A stretch of DNA of 64,000 nucleotides. It comes from Asterias rubens (taxonomy: Eukaryota; Echinodermata; Asteroidea; Forcipulatida; Asteriidae). A program made the translations under genes and the position numbers. How positions within the stretch are numbered: position 1 is the first letter of the stretch; each line of letters opens with the position of its first letter. Below are positions 21,485 to 31,962 of the stretch, one piece after another. The DNA is taken from the NCBI RefSeq assembly GCF_902459465.1, contig NC_047081.1, positions 2,170,001 to 2,234,000 on the forward strand, in the 5' to 3' direction. The notes under the pieces are model-generated. The model did no database searches. It saw only the letters and a list, made by a program, of their open reading frames with translations, and was not told the DNA's origin.

Positions 21485-22046
21485 AATGCAGAATAGTAGT
21501 TGTCTTAGTAATCACACAAAACATGAACACAGTCATTGACTATTTTGCCAGCTCTACCAATTATCCTGTATATACCTTTAACGCAGAATTCGATTGAATT
21601 TTCACAGATTTGATCTTTTTTTTTTTTTTTTTTTTTTGGGGGGGGGGGAACATATTGTTGTTTTGTGTGATTTCCCTTGTGGTTTATTATTTGATGAAAA
21701 TGAATTTCAATATTTAACATTCGATCTGGCAAAACTCAAAGGCAACAAAGTGCAATCCATGTTTCCAGCACAAAATGTAGGGCCTACTTCATTGGGGGTC
21801 TTCCACTATTTTTCAGAAGATGAAGACCAACCGAAAAACAAGCAGCATTGATTTAGAACACAAATTTATCATTTCATATGACATTATGATGCTTGAGAGG
21901 TCAATGGAACAAACCAATAAAGACTACAGAAATAACTACACTATGACTTATGGCTATTTATGTTAGCCAGACGAGGTGTGTAATAGAACACCCAAATAAA
22001 GGAATTTTTGACTTCCTCGAAGTTTGGGACTGTAAGGGGTATTCCC
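21485..22046 (+). repeat. Direct duplication, copy 1
   Basis: Shares GACTATTTTGCCAGCTCTAC, the T-run/G-run tract, CATATTGTTGTTTTGT, AAACAAGCAGCATTGATTTA and GCCAGACGAGGTGTGTAATA with 22617-23101. Confidence 0.85.
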
Positions 22047-22236
22047 TTAAAGGGTGTATGTACTTTTTCCTAACAAAAAACACAATGTCCACAGATTTAC
22101 ATTAAATTTACACAGTTTAAAAATTATGATAGTAGAAAGCTTCCCTTGAAATTTTACTTACTGAGGTGCTGTAGTTTTTGAGAAATGAGTAAAAGTAATA
22201 ATTTTCGTCTCAGTTTAGCATGGAAAAGCGTATTAC
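22047..22236. mobile_element. Half element, foldback family F
   Basis: Starts at TTAA with AAAGGGTGTATGTACTTTTT and carries GGTGCTGTAGTTTTTGAGAA. It stops abruptly where a family B element begins. Confidence 0.7.
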
Positions 22237-22613
22237 AGGAACACTCTGCCTTAGATCGGACGAGTTGGTCTATACAAAGCGTTTGTAACCATTTAAAATG
22301 CATATGGTTAGAAAGATGTTTTAAAAGTAGAATACATTGATCCACACAAGTTTGCCTCGAAATTGCGAGGTTTGCCCTTTTTGTGCGACCCATCACGGTC
22401 GGCCATTTATGGGGGTCAAAATTTTGACTCATAAATGGCCGACCGTGTTAGTCGACGAGGTAAACGGAAAACCGTGCGATTTCGAGGCATGTTTGTGTGG
22501 ATCATTGTATTCTACTTTTACAACATCTTTTTATCCATGTGCATTTCATAACAAACGGTTACACACGTTTTCAAAGATCAACTCGACCGATCCAAGGCAA
22601 CGTGTTCCTTTAA
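22237..22613. mobile_element. Foldback MITE, family B
   Basis: Palindromic around TCAAAATTTTGA, with arms CATAAATGGCCGACCGTGTT / CACGGTCGGCCATTTATG. Right end is GTGTTCCTTTAA; the left TTAA has been lost at the junction with family F. Confidence 0.85.
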
Positions 22614-22616
22614 ATA

Positions 22617-23101
22617 GAATGGTAGTTGTCTTAGTGGATCACACAAAACATGTGAAGTAATTGACTATTTTGCCAGCTCTACCAATTATCCTGTATCTTT
22701 AACGCAGATTTAATGTTTCATTTTTTTTCTTCTTTTTCTTTTTTTCGGGGGGGGGGGTCACATATTGTTGTTTTGTCAATATTTAACATACGATCTGGCC
22801 AAACTGAAATGCAACAAAGTCCAATCCATATTTCCAGCACAAAGTGTAGGGCCTACTTCATACTTTTTCAGAAGATGAAGACCGACAGAAAAACAAGCAG
22901 CATTGATTTAGGACACCAATTTATTATTTCATATGACATTATGATGCTTGAGAGGTCAATGGAACAAACCAATAAAGACTACAGAAATAACTATACTATG
23001 ACTTATGGCTATTTATATTAGCCAGACGAGGTGTGTAATAGAACACCCAAATAATGGAATTTTTGACTTCCTCGAAGTTTTGGACTGCATGGGGTATTCC
23101 C
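22617..23101 (+). repeat. Direct duplication, copy 2
   Basis: Same ordered blocks as copy 1, about 1128 bp away, with internal deletions of roughly 80 bp after the T/G tract. Confidence 0.85.
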
Positions 23102-23482
23102 TTAAAGGGTTATGTGCTTTGTGTAGGACAAATAACACAATGTCTACAGATTTACACTAAACTTACATCGTATGCAGATAATGATGATAGAAAGCTTCCC
23201 TGAAAATATTAGTTGCTGAGGTGCTGTAGTTTTTGAGAAATGAGTAAAACAATGTCATGAAAATAATTTTCGTGTCAGTGAACATGAGACGAAAATTATT
23301 TTAGCATGTAAAAATGTATTTTCATGACTCGGTTATTTTACTCATTTCTAAACTACAGCACCTCAGCAACTAATATTTTAAGGTACGCTTTCTACTATCA
23401 TTGTCTTCAAACGGTGCTGTCAGTTTAATGTAAATCTGTGGACATTGTGTTTTGTGTTACAAAAAGTACCCAAATCCTTTAA
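23102..23482. mobile_element. Full foldback element, family F
   Basis: TTAA-bounded. Arms include GTGCTGTAGTTTTTGAGAAA / TTTCTAAACTACAGCACC and ACAATGTCTACAGATTTACA / TGTAAATCTGTGGACATTGT. Confidence 0.85.
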
Positions 23483-23493
23483 AAGCGATGTCA

Positions 23494-23814
23494 TTAAAGG
23501 AACACGTTGCCCTGGATCGGACGAGTTGGTCTATAAAAAGCGTTTGAAACCGTTTGTTATGAAATGTATATGGTTAGAAAGATGTTTTAAAAGTAGAATA
23601 CAATGATCTACACAACTATCTCTCAAAATTGCACGGTTTTCTTTTTACGTCGCGAACTATTTATGGGAGTCATATTCGAGGCATATTTGTGTAGATCATT
23701 GTATTCTACCTTTACATCATCTTTCTAACCATAATAAATGCATTTTATAATAAACGGTCACAAAACGCTTTTCAAAGACCAACTCGACCGATCCAAGGCA
23801 ACGTGTTCCATTAA
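23494..23814. mobile_element. Foldback MITE, family B
   Basis: Ends AAAGGAACACGTTGCCCTGG and CCAAGGCAACGTGTTCCATT; its right TTAA is also the left TTAA of the next element. Confidence 0.85.
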
Positions 23815-24162
23815 AGGCACTGGACACATTATTGGTAACTGTTAGAGACTAGTGGTGTATAGGCTAATATACGCATAAACAAACCAATCTGTGAAAATGT
23901 TGACTCAATTCATCGATGCAAGAGAACAATGACAGAAAAATACCCTTTTTGCACAAATTAATGTGTGCGCTTTCAAATGCCTAAAATAGGCTTCAGTCCT
24001 GAAGTGTTTTAATATTTGAGTAAAAAATTACTTCTGTTCGAAAAAACTACGTTACTTAATCAGAGGGAGCAGTTTCTCACACTGTTTTATACTACCACCA
24101 TATTTCTATTGTTCGCTCACAATATGTAATGTGTAATTACTAATATTGTCCACTACATTTAA
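23811..24162 (+). mobile_element. Diverged MITE, family A
   Basis: Termini AAAGGCACTGGACACATTAT and AATATTGTCCACTACATTTAA; the internal hairpin is degraded. Confidence 0.75.
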
Positions 24163-24233
24163 TAATTACCCTTCAAATTCTACCCCAGTGCAATTCGAAG
24201 TTCACGATTGGGGACAAGTTGATAGTTTCTTAC

Positions 24234-24330
24234 CTTTGTTTTGACGATGGTGTCAGTAGCAGTAGAACTACATCCTCAGAATGTGCAAGGTAGCTTCAGA
24301 ACTGCGTTGTCTCATCACCAGTTAAACCGA
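24234..24330 (-). other. Candidate non-coding first exon
   Basis: A minus-strand donor (ACAAAG|GTAAGAAAC) ends a stretch that has stops in all frames, as expected for a 5' UTR exon. It would splice to the acceptor at 20114 across about 4.1 kb of repeat-filled intron. The upstream boundary is not defined. Confidence 0.3.
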
Positions 24331-25865
24331 CTTATTATTTCTCTATCCACCAAAGCTGTTATAATCTATTGTTACAGGTGGCGTTATCACAAACTCACAT
24401 CAGATTTGAGTTCGATTTGTTCTCGCTATTGATAAAGCAAATCCCAACTCCGGGTTGCCAACTGCGATTTACCTGAATCCGAGCAACGGCAATAAGAGTA
24501 GAGTAGAGAGTGCGACAGTTATTACATCGCACTCGACGGCATGCAAACAGCACACGTTATGATGTTGATTAAAACATGGAGGAATCTAATTTATTTCTCC
24601 ATGATTGAAACAACCAAACACAGGCAGAGAGAGAGGGTCGAACTTGGCAAACTGAAGTAGACAAGTCACCTAGGCGTTTGAAGAAGACACGAGCGTTCTG
24701 ACAACCTAACGTTTCCTTATTTATTCCGGGAAAACATTAGCTCCTTAGGGACGAACTGCTGTGTGCAAGGGCTAAAGGGTTAGCGCTGTCGTACATGGGG
24801 GCAGGCAGGCAGTGTGACTGTGAATGTACCAGAAAGAGCGTTCGATTGTGAATTGTTTATGAGGAATTGATGTTGCGATGAGTGTCTTTTGTCCATCTCG
24901 GCCCATCATCGCTTAGGGCCGAGGGCGACTTGATAAAGGTAATCAATATCAATGTATTGAGATCGGGATCGTTCTTGAATAAGGTGAATTCCAACCGATC
25001 TGCTCATTAATTATTCATAAATTGATTACCATTGCTAGAAGGGAAACCAATTTGCATGTAACTGTCTATAGAAGTTGAGTTGCATGTAAGGTATTGTGTT
25101 TATCAATGAGGCCCTGTGAATAATTTAAGAGCTCATAAGAATGAAACTATAATTCACACCATGCAAAGCTTCAAACATCACAGGGCTCATGTTTTACGTC
25201 AGAAGTAAATAGAAGTGACACCCTCAACTTTTACGTAATTCTTTTCCCACTCTGTGTCTGGGTCTGTCTCAAAGCATCTCAAAGCATCTCAAAGAATAAA
25301 GCTATGGTGACCGGGTATGGCAAAAGATTCTGCTCCCCGGAGAAACTGCCCCCCCCCCCCCCCCACCACCAACACGGCGGACTGTGAACTCACTACTTCT
25401 GATAGCGCCCTCTGTTGAGCCATCATCCTTAGACGCATCAAACGGTAATTTTCTCTGATTGACACATAAATAATTTATGACACTACCAATGTCACCTGTT
25501 AAACGTAAATTGTGACGAGGTTTGTATGAAAACTAAATATATACAGTAGGCCCTACATAGTTTCTTTGGGTGTTTTCAGGAAGGTAGACACTGTATTCAG
25601 TGGAACTTTCACTTGTCTTTGCTGTATCTTTCTTTGGGTTCGTTCGTTTAGCTTCCCCGGGTCGACCCCGGTGTGTGGCATTTTTTTCCCAGGACGAACG
25701 TGTGCAGATAATTACCCACGTTCGTCCTGGAAAAAATAAATAAAAAACAGCACCGCCACACACCGGGGTCGACCCAGGAAGGCTAAACGAACGCACCCAC
25801 TATAGTGCAGTGCTGCCTATACAATTCAGCATTACGTTGACAGAAAAACTAGCCTATTGCCTTAC
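24331..25865. other. Intergenic, no gene seen
   Basis: Mostly unique sequence with a poly-C run near 25349 and the foldback at 25636. Confidence 0.5.
25636..25799. mobile_element. Foldback element with nested hairpin, family H
   Basis: Outer arms GGTCGACCCCGGTGTGTGG / CCACACACCGGGGTCGACC extended by CGTTCGTTTAGC / GCTAAACGAACG; an inner hairpin CCAGGACGAACGTG / CACGTTCGTCCTGG. Single copy seen. Confidence 0.8.
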
Positions 25866-25927
25866 CTTTTAGGGTTCTCTGGCACTGCTTAGTGTTGGGG
25901 ATGTAATCCACAGAGAGAATGCAAGGG
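25866..25927 (-). CDS. Orphan 62-nt candidate exon
   Basis: Acceptor CCTTTTTCAG and donor GTAAGG bound a frame reading PCILSVDYIPNTKQCQRTLK, phase 1 on both sides. It looks coding, but no partner exon was found and the family is not recognised. It lies between unc5 and the 490-codon gene, both also minus strand. Confidence 0.35.
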
Positions 25928-27007
25928 CTGAAAAAGGAGGCTTCCATCAGACATCTAGTCCATTATTCCATGACAAAATGTGGCAACAGAGGTTCCCTAA
26001 AACATTTTCCAATACCTCATACAATTTGAGCCTGAACACCCGACGTCACACTTCGAGGCTTGTGAATTACGCCAAAGAGCCTAGGTCGATCCCATGCCCA
26101 GTCCATAATCACCTTTCACCTACATACATATACCATGATGCAGATGACCGCAAGTGCAGTTGTCAAAACGTCACCACCGACCAATCAAAACGCATTTCCA
26201 TTGAAATCAATGTATCCAATGTAATCACTTGTTCTGACAAGCAAGTATACCCGTCTTTATCCTTGCAGATAGAGACAGGGTACCAGTCTATCACACACCC
26301 TTTTCTTCTTGATTGAGAGGTATGTTACCTCGCCTTAAACCCTCTGACGAATTCCTGAGATTCCAAGTAAACAATGAGGGGGGGGGGGGGGTGGTTGCCA
26401 AATATCTCTTCAATTCACCAAACTTTAGGCCATATACGAATTGGCGGCTACAGCTACGGCTAGCTAGATTACCGCGTCATCGTGTGGAGGTAAAGGACAT
26501 CCTTATATATAGCAACACCCATAGAAACAACCGTAGCCGAAGCTGCAGACGTCAGTTCGGATTGTGCGTACACTTTAATATTTTCACATTTTTCCAGCCC
26601 ACAAAGGGTTTACAACACGGCTGAAATGTGCTTCGCTATCAGCTTACCAGCTTACATACTTGTATCTTGGACATGGGACAAAAAATAGTGAATATCCCAG
26701 CAGGCGAATTTGTTTTACCCAGGCAAAGTAGTTTGTTGTTTGTTTGTTGGGGTGTTTGTTTGTTCTGATTGAACTTGATTGTGACTGAATAAAAAATATC
26801 AAGGCTGATCGCTACGCCCTTTTAAACAATGTTTATATTAACAAGATCAACAACAAACAATAAACAACAAACAACAACAACAAACAACAAGTATGATGAA
26901 GTAAAAGACAAATGATTAACCATTTTATTTAACTTTATTCGGTATTTTATTTCTTCAAACTTCTCACTCACGTAATGTACAGCTCCATCAAGTGATCTCG
27001 TGTTTAT

Positions 27008-27292
27008 ATGAATATTCATACAGAATATTAACAATTAAATATGGATATTCATACATAATATGAATATTCATATATTGGTGGATTTCCAACAAGAACATAT
27101 CCTTAGCTTACTATACGACTTAATTGTATCATTCATACATTACTATGAATATTCAAAACAAACGTCGTTCCCGGATTGTATTCACGTATGAATATTCATG
27201 AAAGATTACGACCAACGTATAAAAATTCATGAATGATTCGGCTCAAGGTATGAATATTCATGAATGATTATGACCGATGTATGAATATTCAA
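27008..27292. promoter_or_regulatory. Cluster of ATGAATATTCAT palindromes
   Basis: Four exact 12-bp palindromes (27008, 27060, 27188, 27250) and three one-mismatch versions (27041, 27145, 27281) in 285 bp. The core ATGAATATTC is the reported preference of class III POU factors such as Brn2. Function is inferred. Confidence 0.4.
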
Positions 27293-27575
27293 ACAAAGCG
27301 AGTACATCGAAGATTATTGCGAGTAATAATTACCAACACCCATAATAATTATGCAAAAAACAAAACCTTTCAATATGGTACATTTGTTTAGGCTACTTTT
27401 GATAAAATTTCAAATATGAAAATTATATGCTATGCAGCTTTAGGATAGCAAACTTGTAAGGAAAGAAATGAATGCTCCTACGGGTTTTTAAAACCCATGT
27501 CGGCTGCGTTTTGATAATTATTTTATACATAATAGAATGGATTACACTGAATACAGCTAATTTTTGTTTAAACTT

Positions 27576-27719
27576 GGGCCCTTTCGAAACCACGGTTTCG
27601 GCTCAGGCTAGATTGGCCCTGCGACTGTTTTAACATTTTGAGCGTGTTTTGCGTATACGTGCTCTGGGGCTTCAGACGGCCTGAAGCCGAATCCAAAGCC
27701 GTGGTTTCGAAAAGGGCCT
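27576..27719. mobile_element. Foldback element, family E
   Basis: Arms GGGCCCTTTCGAAACCACGG and CCGTGGTTTCGAAAAGGGCC with an inner GGCTTCAGACGGCCTGAAGC palindrome. Confidence 0.8.
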
Positions 27720-28474
27720 TAAATGCATTCGAATGCTGTGATGGTATAGCGCCCCAACAGCATCAGAGTGAGTTCCTGTTACAACGTAATCTGTTTCAAA
27801 GTTCAATCTGTATGTTGATTTTGTTGAAGCTAAAACGTATGCAAAATAAATTTATTTCAAAAAGTCAAAGTTACTCCATGTTGCATACAAACAATAAACC
27901 ATGAACAATTGACAAGAATAACAAGCAAAATTGATTATCTTAAGAGGCAAAACAGTATGTGGCCGTGATATGAAACAAACTTAAAGTACAAGCCCTTCAA
28001 ATTAAATTTAAACCGACAAAATAAGCAAATTAAATGAAATTACAGACGGTAATTGTCAAGGTTAAACAAGAAAACAAGATCTTAAAATAGTATCTCTTAA
28101 TAACACTCAAGTACAATTTTAATATCCCATAGCCATTCCACATTACCGACAAAAAGTACGAATAAAGTAAACAAATAAAACAAATGGATAAATAAAATAA
28201 TCAATAAATACAATCGGCAAAACAGGGGGTTTCTTAACAAAATTTAATTTATTTTGTTCGGGTTTATCATTCGGGCGTGGCCAAAACTTCCCCGAGAGGA
28301 AACAGAGAGGGCGCACTTTGAATCAGAACTTTAACTGTTGGCGCTTTACTAAAATTACTTTACAAATCAGTATATGATCGTTTTGCAATCCCAAAATAAT
28401 CTGTTGATATTAATTTGTACATTGTATACAATTTTACATTATATACAATCTATTTCACGAATGAAAATGCTTTA

Positions 28475-28520
28475 AACTTGCCGAGTTCCCTTAGCGGGAA
28501 GATCATTCATTGAAACATGA
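28475..28520 (+). repeat. SINE type 1 tail fragment
   Basis: TTGCCGAGTTCCCTTAGCGG and GAAGATCATTCA match the tail of the 34299 SINE. Confidence 0.5.
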
Positions 28521-29485
28521 GATAAACAAAAACAAGTCCCCATTGACGGAAACGCGTGCGTGAAGTTGCCTTAAAAGAATTGAAAAATAATTTCGAACGC
28601 CAGCTTCGATTTTTTAAAAATCGTCATGGAAGAAATCACATTTTATTCTCCCCCTATACACACTAACATCTCATCACCAAAATTACACTTTCTTTCATGC
28701 ATTATAACACAATACACAAATGCTCCTAAACGCAGCATTTGTTGAAACCCGCTCTGTGCTAGCCCAACCGGTATTGACCATCCCAAGTTGCAGCAAGTTA
28801 GTTTTCCTGTGGACGATAGCGTTGAAGCATACCGATTTACAAGGCGGACAAGAGGGGCCAGACTATAGTGATAGCGGTTTGAATCTAGCAACGGATATAA
28901 CTCATGAATAATGCATAGGGTATCAAACAGCGCGCCATTTAATGGCATCATTAGACAAACAATATGCTAATTAGCAATATGCTAATAGACGTAAGAAAGC
29001 TTTCAAGGCTGTTTATAACCCCTTGCAGATTTAAGAAGTAAACTTTCTTTTAAATGCAACCAAAACATGCTAACTACCAAAACCGCCCCGCTACCACTAG
29101 GGCTCCCTCTATTGGCCAAGCACAGAGCGGATATAATTAGTTTTCCGTATATACATTGGGTTGGATCCTCCATGGTTGGACAATGACGAATATCAAATAT
29201 AAAAATAGTCATTGAAGTTTTACTTTACAGAAAAATCACAAAATTTGATCGTTACCACTGGGTATAAGGAGCTAATATTTTCCATCTAGATCTAACTCTT
29301 ATTAAAAATATTAACCAAATTATGTACAATATAAACTTGCTGTTCGGATGGCTCGGGCAATACGCGAAGAAAGAATTAATATTCTTAAAGGTGCACTCGG
29401 GTTTACATTTCCCCTTAACAATATTATTACCTTTGACCTCTAATTAAAAGCAGCCCCATTGAACTGGGAATTGGTAGCTGGATCG

Positions 29486-29667
29486 AACTGGTTCATGTTG
29501 ACGCCACACCACAATGTTACCAAATGGCAACGCTACTTCCCTCAAACTGGTTTCAACTGGTTTCTTTGGTAACCAGTTGAGCTACCAGTTGAATCCAAAA
29601 GGTCCCGGTTGGACACAAGTTAATTCCAGTTTAAAGCAGATGAAACCAGTTAACTTTTTAACTGGTT
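29486..29667. promoter_or_regulatory. Cluster of AACTGGTT / AACCAGTT sites
   Basis: Six exact octamers (29486, 29545, 29555, 29571, 29644, 29660) in 182 bp. The octamer matches the Grainyhead/CP2-type consensus AACCNGTT. It may be a decayed local repeat rather than an enhancer. Confidence 0.3.
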
Positions 29668-30419
29668 TCAACTAGAATAACAGGTTGGGAACATTGATCT
29701 TTAGGGAAGGATCGACCACATCGAACATTGTGAACATTATGTTGAAATATTTTCGACCACAATTGAAGAGGATCAGAGGTAACAATTCTACGCCAAGGGA
29801 AAGCAAAGAGTTATGACAATTATGTTAATATTCTACATCAATTAACAATTTATAATTCATAGGAAGCCCATGTGAAATGCATCATGGGGGTTCTCCATGA
29901 CCATTCCTACAAGTTAAAAACTAAAAAAAAACGTGATATAAAATTCTGACTAAAGTTCAATCATCTTCATAAATTCAACTGACAATTTGACTGATTTATT
30001 ATTTTTTTTTATCAAATTAACAACTTGAATTTTGAAATTCTTAATTAAATGGTATTTTTTGTTGAAAGTTTAAGTCACTTTTTGTTTGTCTAGGAATTTC
30101 GTCTTGGGCGTTTTGTCGTCTTACATTATATACAAAATGAGTACAGAGTGAGCTTGCATAGGAATAAGCCATGCTGTCCCAAGAAGAATCACTTTCTGTC
30201 ACAAAATTCTAAAAAGGAAAAATAAAAATAAAAATCCCCTCAATAGTTTATAATACACACTCCATCAGTCAAATTTAGACTAGCAGTAACTCATTTCCTA
30301 TTTTTAGCGGTTTTCAATAACCATAACTATTAAACTGGTCGTTTTATTTGCTATTACCTTATCCAACCAGTTTACTTGGTAATAACTTGGTAAGAAAACT
30401 GTTAAGTTTCAGATTGAAG

Positions 30420-30808
30420 TTAAAGACAGTGGACACTATTGGTAATATTGTCAACGACCGCTCTTTTCACTTGCTGTATCTCAACAAATGCAAAAAATAA
30501 CAAACCTGTGAAAATTTCAGCTCAATCGGTCATCGAAGTTGCGATATAATAATGAAAGAAAAAACAACCTTGTCACAAGAAGTAGTGTGCTTTCAGATGC
30601 TTGATTTTGAGACCTCAAGTTCTAAATCTGAGGTCTCAAAATCAAATTCATGGAAAATTACTTCTTTCTCGAAAACTACGTTACTTCAGAGGGAGACGTT
30701 TCTTACAATGTTTTATATTACCAACCTCTCCCCAGTACTGGTTACCAAGTAAGTTTTTTATGCTAAAAGTTATTTTGAGTAATTACCAATAGCGTCCACT
30801 GCCTTTAA
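30420..30808 (+). mobile_element. Full-length MITE, family A
   Basis: TTAA ends, termini AAAGACAGTGGACACTATTG and ATAGCGTCCACTGCCTTT, central hairpin GAGACCTCAAGTT / TCTGAGGTCTC. Confidence 0.9.
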
Positions 30809-31790
30809 CTTTGTTGGCATTACCTAAGCTCGCACAGGCACTGGAACTCTGTAAACAGGGAATATCAAATCAATACACATAAAGTATTTATAGGCTATGG
30901 ACATTTGACATAAGTTCTCCTGGGTTTATCTTTTACTCATGACACTTCTGTTGGTCTAAAACTGATTTTATCAGTCTGTTTTTCTTCCAAGATGTTTGTT
31001 TGAATTTTATGCCACTCTACAATCACTCGACTCCACCAACTAAGTAAACCCTTCTGGTTTGTACTGTTGCTTTCCCAATATTGATGTCTATTCTTATGTT
31101 TTATAACAGTTGAAAGGTTATATTAAAAATGATTTATCAAATCAAGAGGGAAAAGAACAATTTTATGCAAAATAGGAAGGGATCCTACTGAATTGTGTAG
31201 GCACATTAATAGTTGTTATTAATTTTTGCATTTCAGGTCATTTATGTGTCTAAATAAGCTCTTGGCAATTCGTCCGTAAATCCTGCATTTCTTGGCAAAA
31301 TCTGAGCTAAACAAATCTTGGGTTTAAATTAGTTCTGAAAAAGGGGAGTTTTCAAAGACAATATTATCTGCATTGGAAGTAAAGGCATTATTAATGAATG
31401 TCTTTTTAAAAACTGCATTGTTAATAATATTGGTAAGGGTAAATTAAGGAACTGAAATAGACAATAAGGCTAAAAAGACAATAAGGTATACAGGTGGATT
31501 GTGCCAATGATCCACAATTGCTTATTGATCGATTGACTAATTGATTGATTGATTGATTTAGACCCAACGAATTTCACCCCAAAATGTAAGCATCAAACTT
31601 TTAGACCATTACATATTTCCTCTCAATAATCGTCAGGATCTGGGCAAAATTAATTACGCCCGTATAACAGTTTGACAATGCTGTGACTGGTACTCCAATA
31701 AATTTGCCAAGTATTCTGCTAAACAGCTTAATGAAACCGGGCCCTGTACAGATCCTTGCGACACTAGTCTGACACTTTTGGAATATGTTT

Positions 31791-31962
31791 TTACATCCAT
31801 GCTCCAAGTTGTTTCTCCACAACAGCTAGAGCGTCTTGACGACCCATCTCCTGGAGAACTCTCGCCAGGTCTAAGACGGCTCCTTCTTCTCGATGCCTCG
31901 CCTCCCAGAGATCTAAGATCTGGTCGGTTGGACTGGGCTTAATTGCAAAGTAGTTGATGTAG
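31791..31962 (-). CDS. unc5: unc5 exon 15: death domain end and stop
   Basis: Reads YINYFAIKPSPTDQILDLWE, ARHREEGAVLDLARVLQEMG and ends EKQLGAWM with TAA at 31791-31793. Confidence 0.95.

Larger units (their letters stand above)
20114..24233. other. Repeat-filled stretch upstream of the 490-codon frame
   Basis: No coding exon was seen. From about 21.48 kb on it consists of a ~1.13-kb-spaced direct duplication and a run of foldback elements F, B and A. 20.1-21.4 kb looks like unique AT-rich DNA. Confidence 0.6.
25928..31790. other. Region 3' of unc5
   Basis: AT-rich, no coding exon recognised. Its right part should contain the unc5 3' UTR (minus strand). It holds the POU-type palindrome cluster (27.0-27.3 kb), a family E foldback, an AACTGGTT cluster (29.5-29.7 kb) and a family A MITE. 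Confidence 0.55.

Noticed and set aside
25978-26624. Two consecutive plus-strand frames of about 105 codons
   Set aside because: Composition is not protein-like, one includes a poly-G run, and there are no splice partners.
28643-28951. 102-codon minus-strand frame
   Set aside because: No splice context, no family resemblance, AT-rich surroundings; chance frame or unc5 3' UTR.
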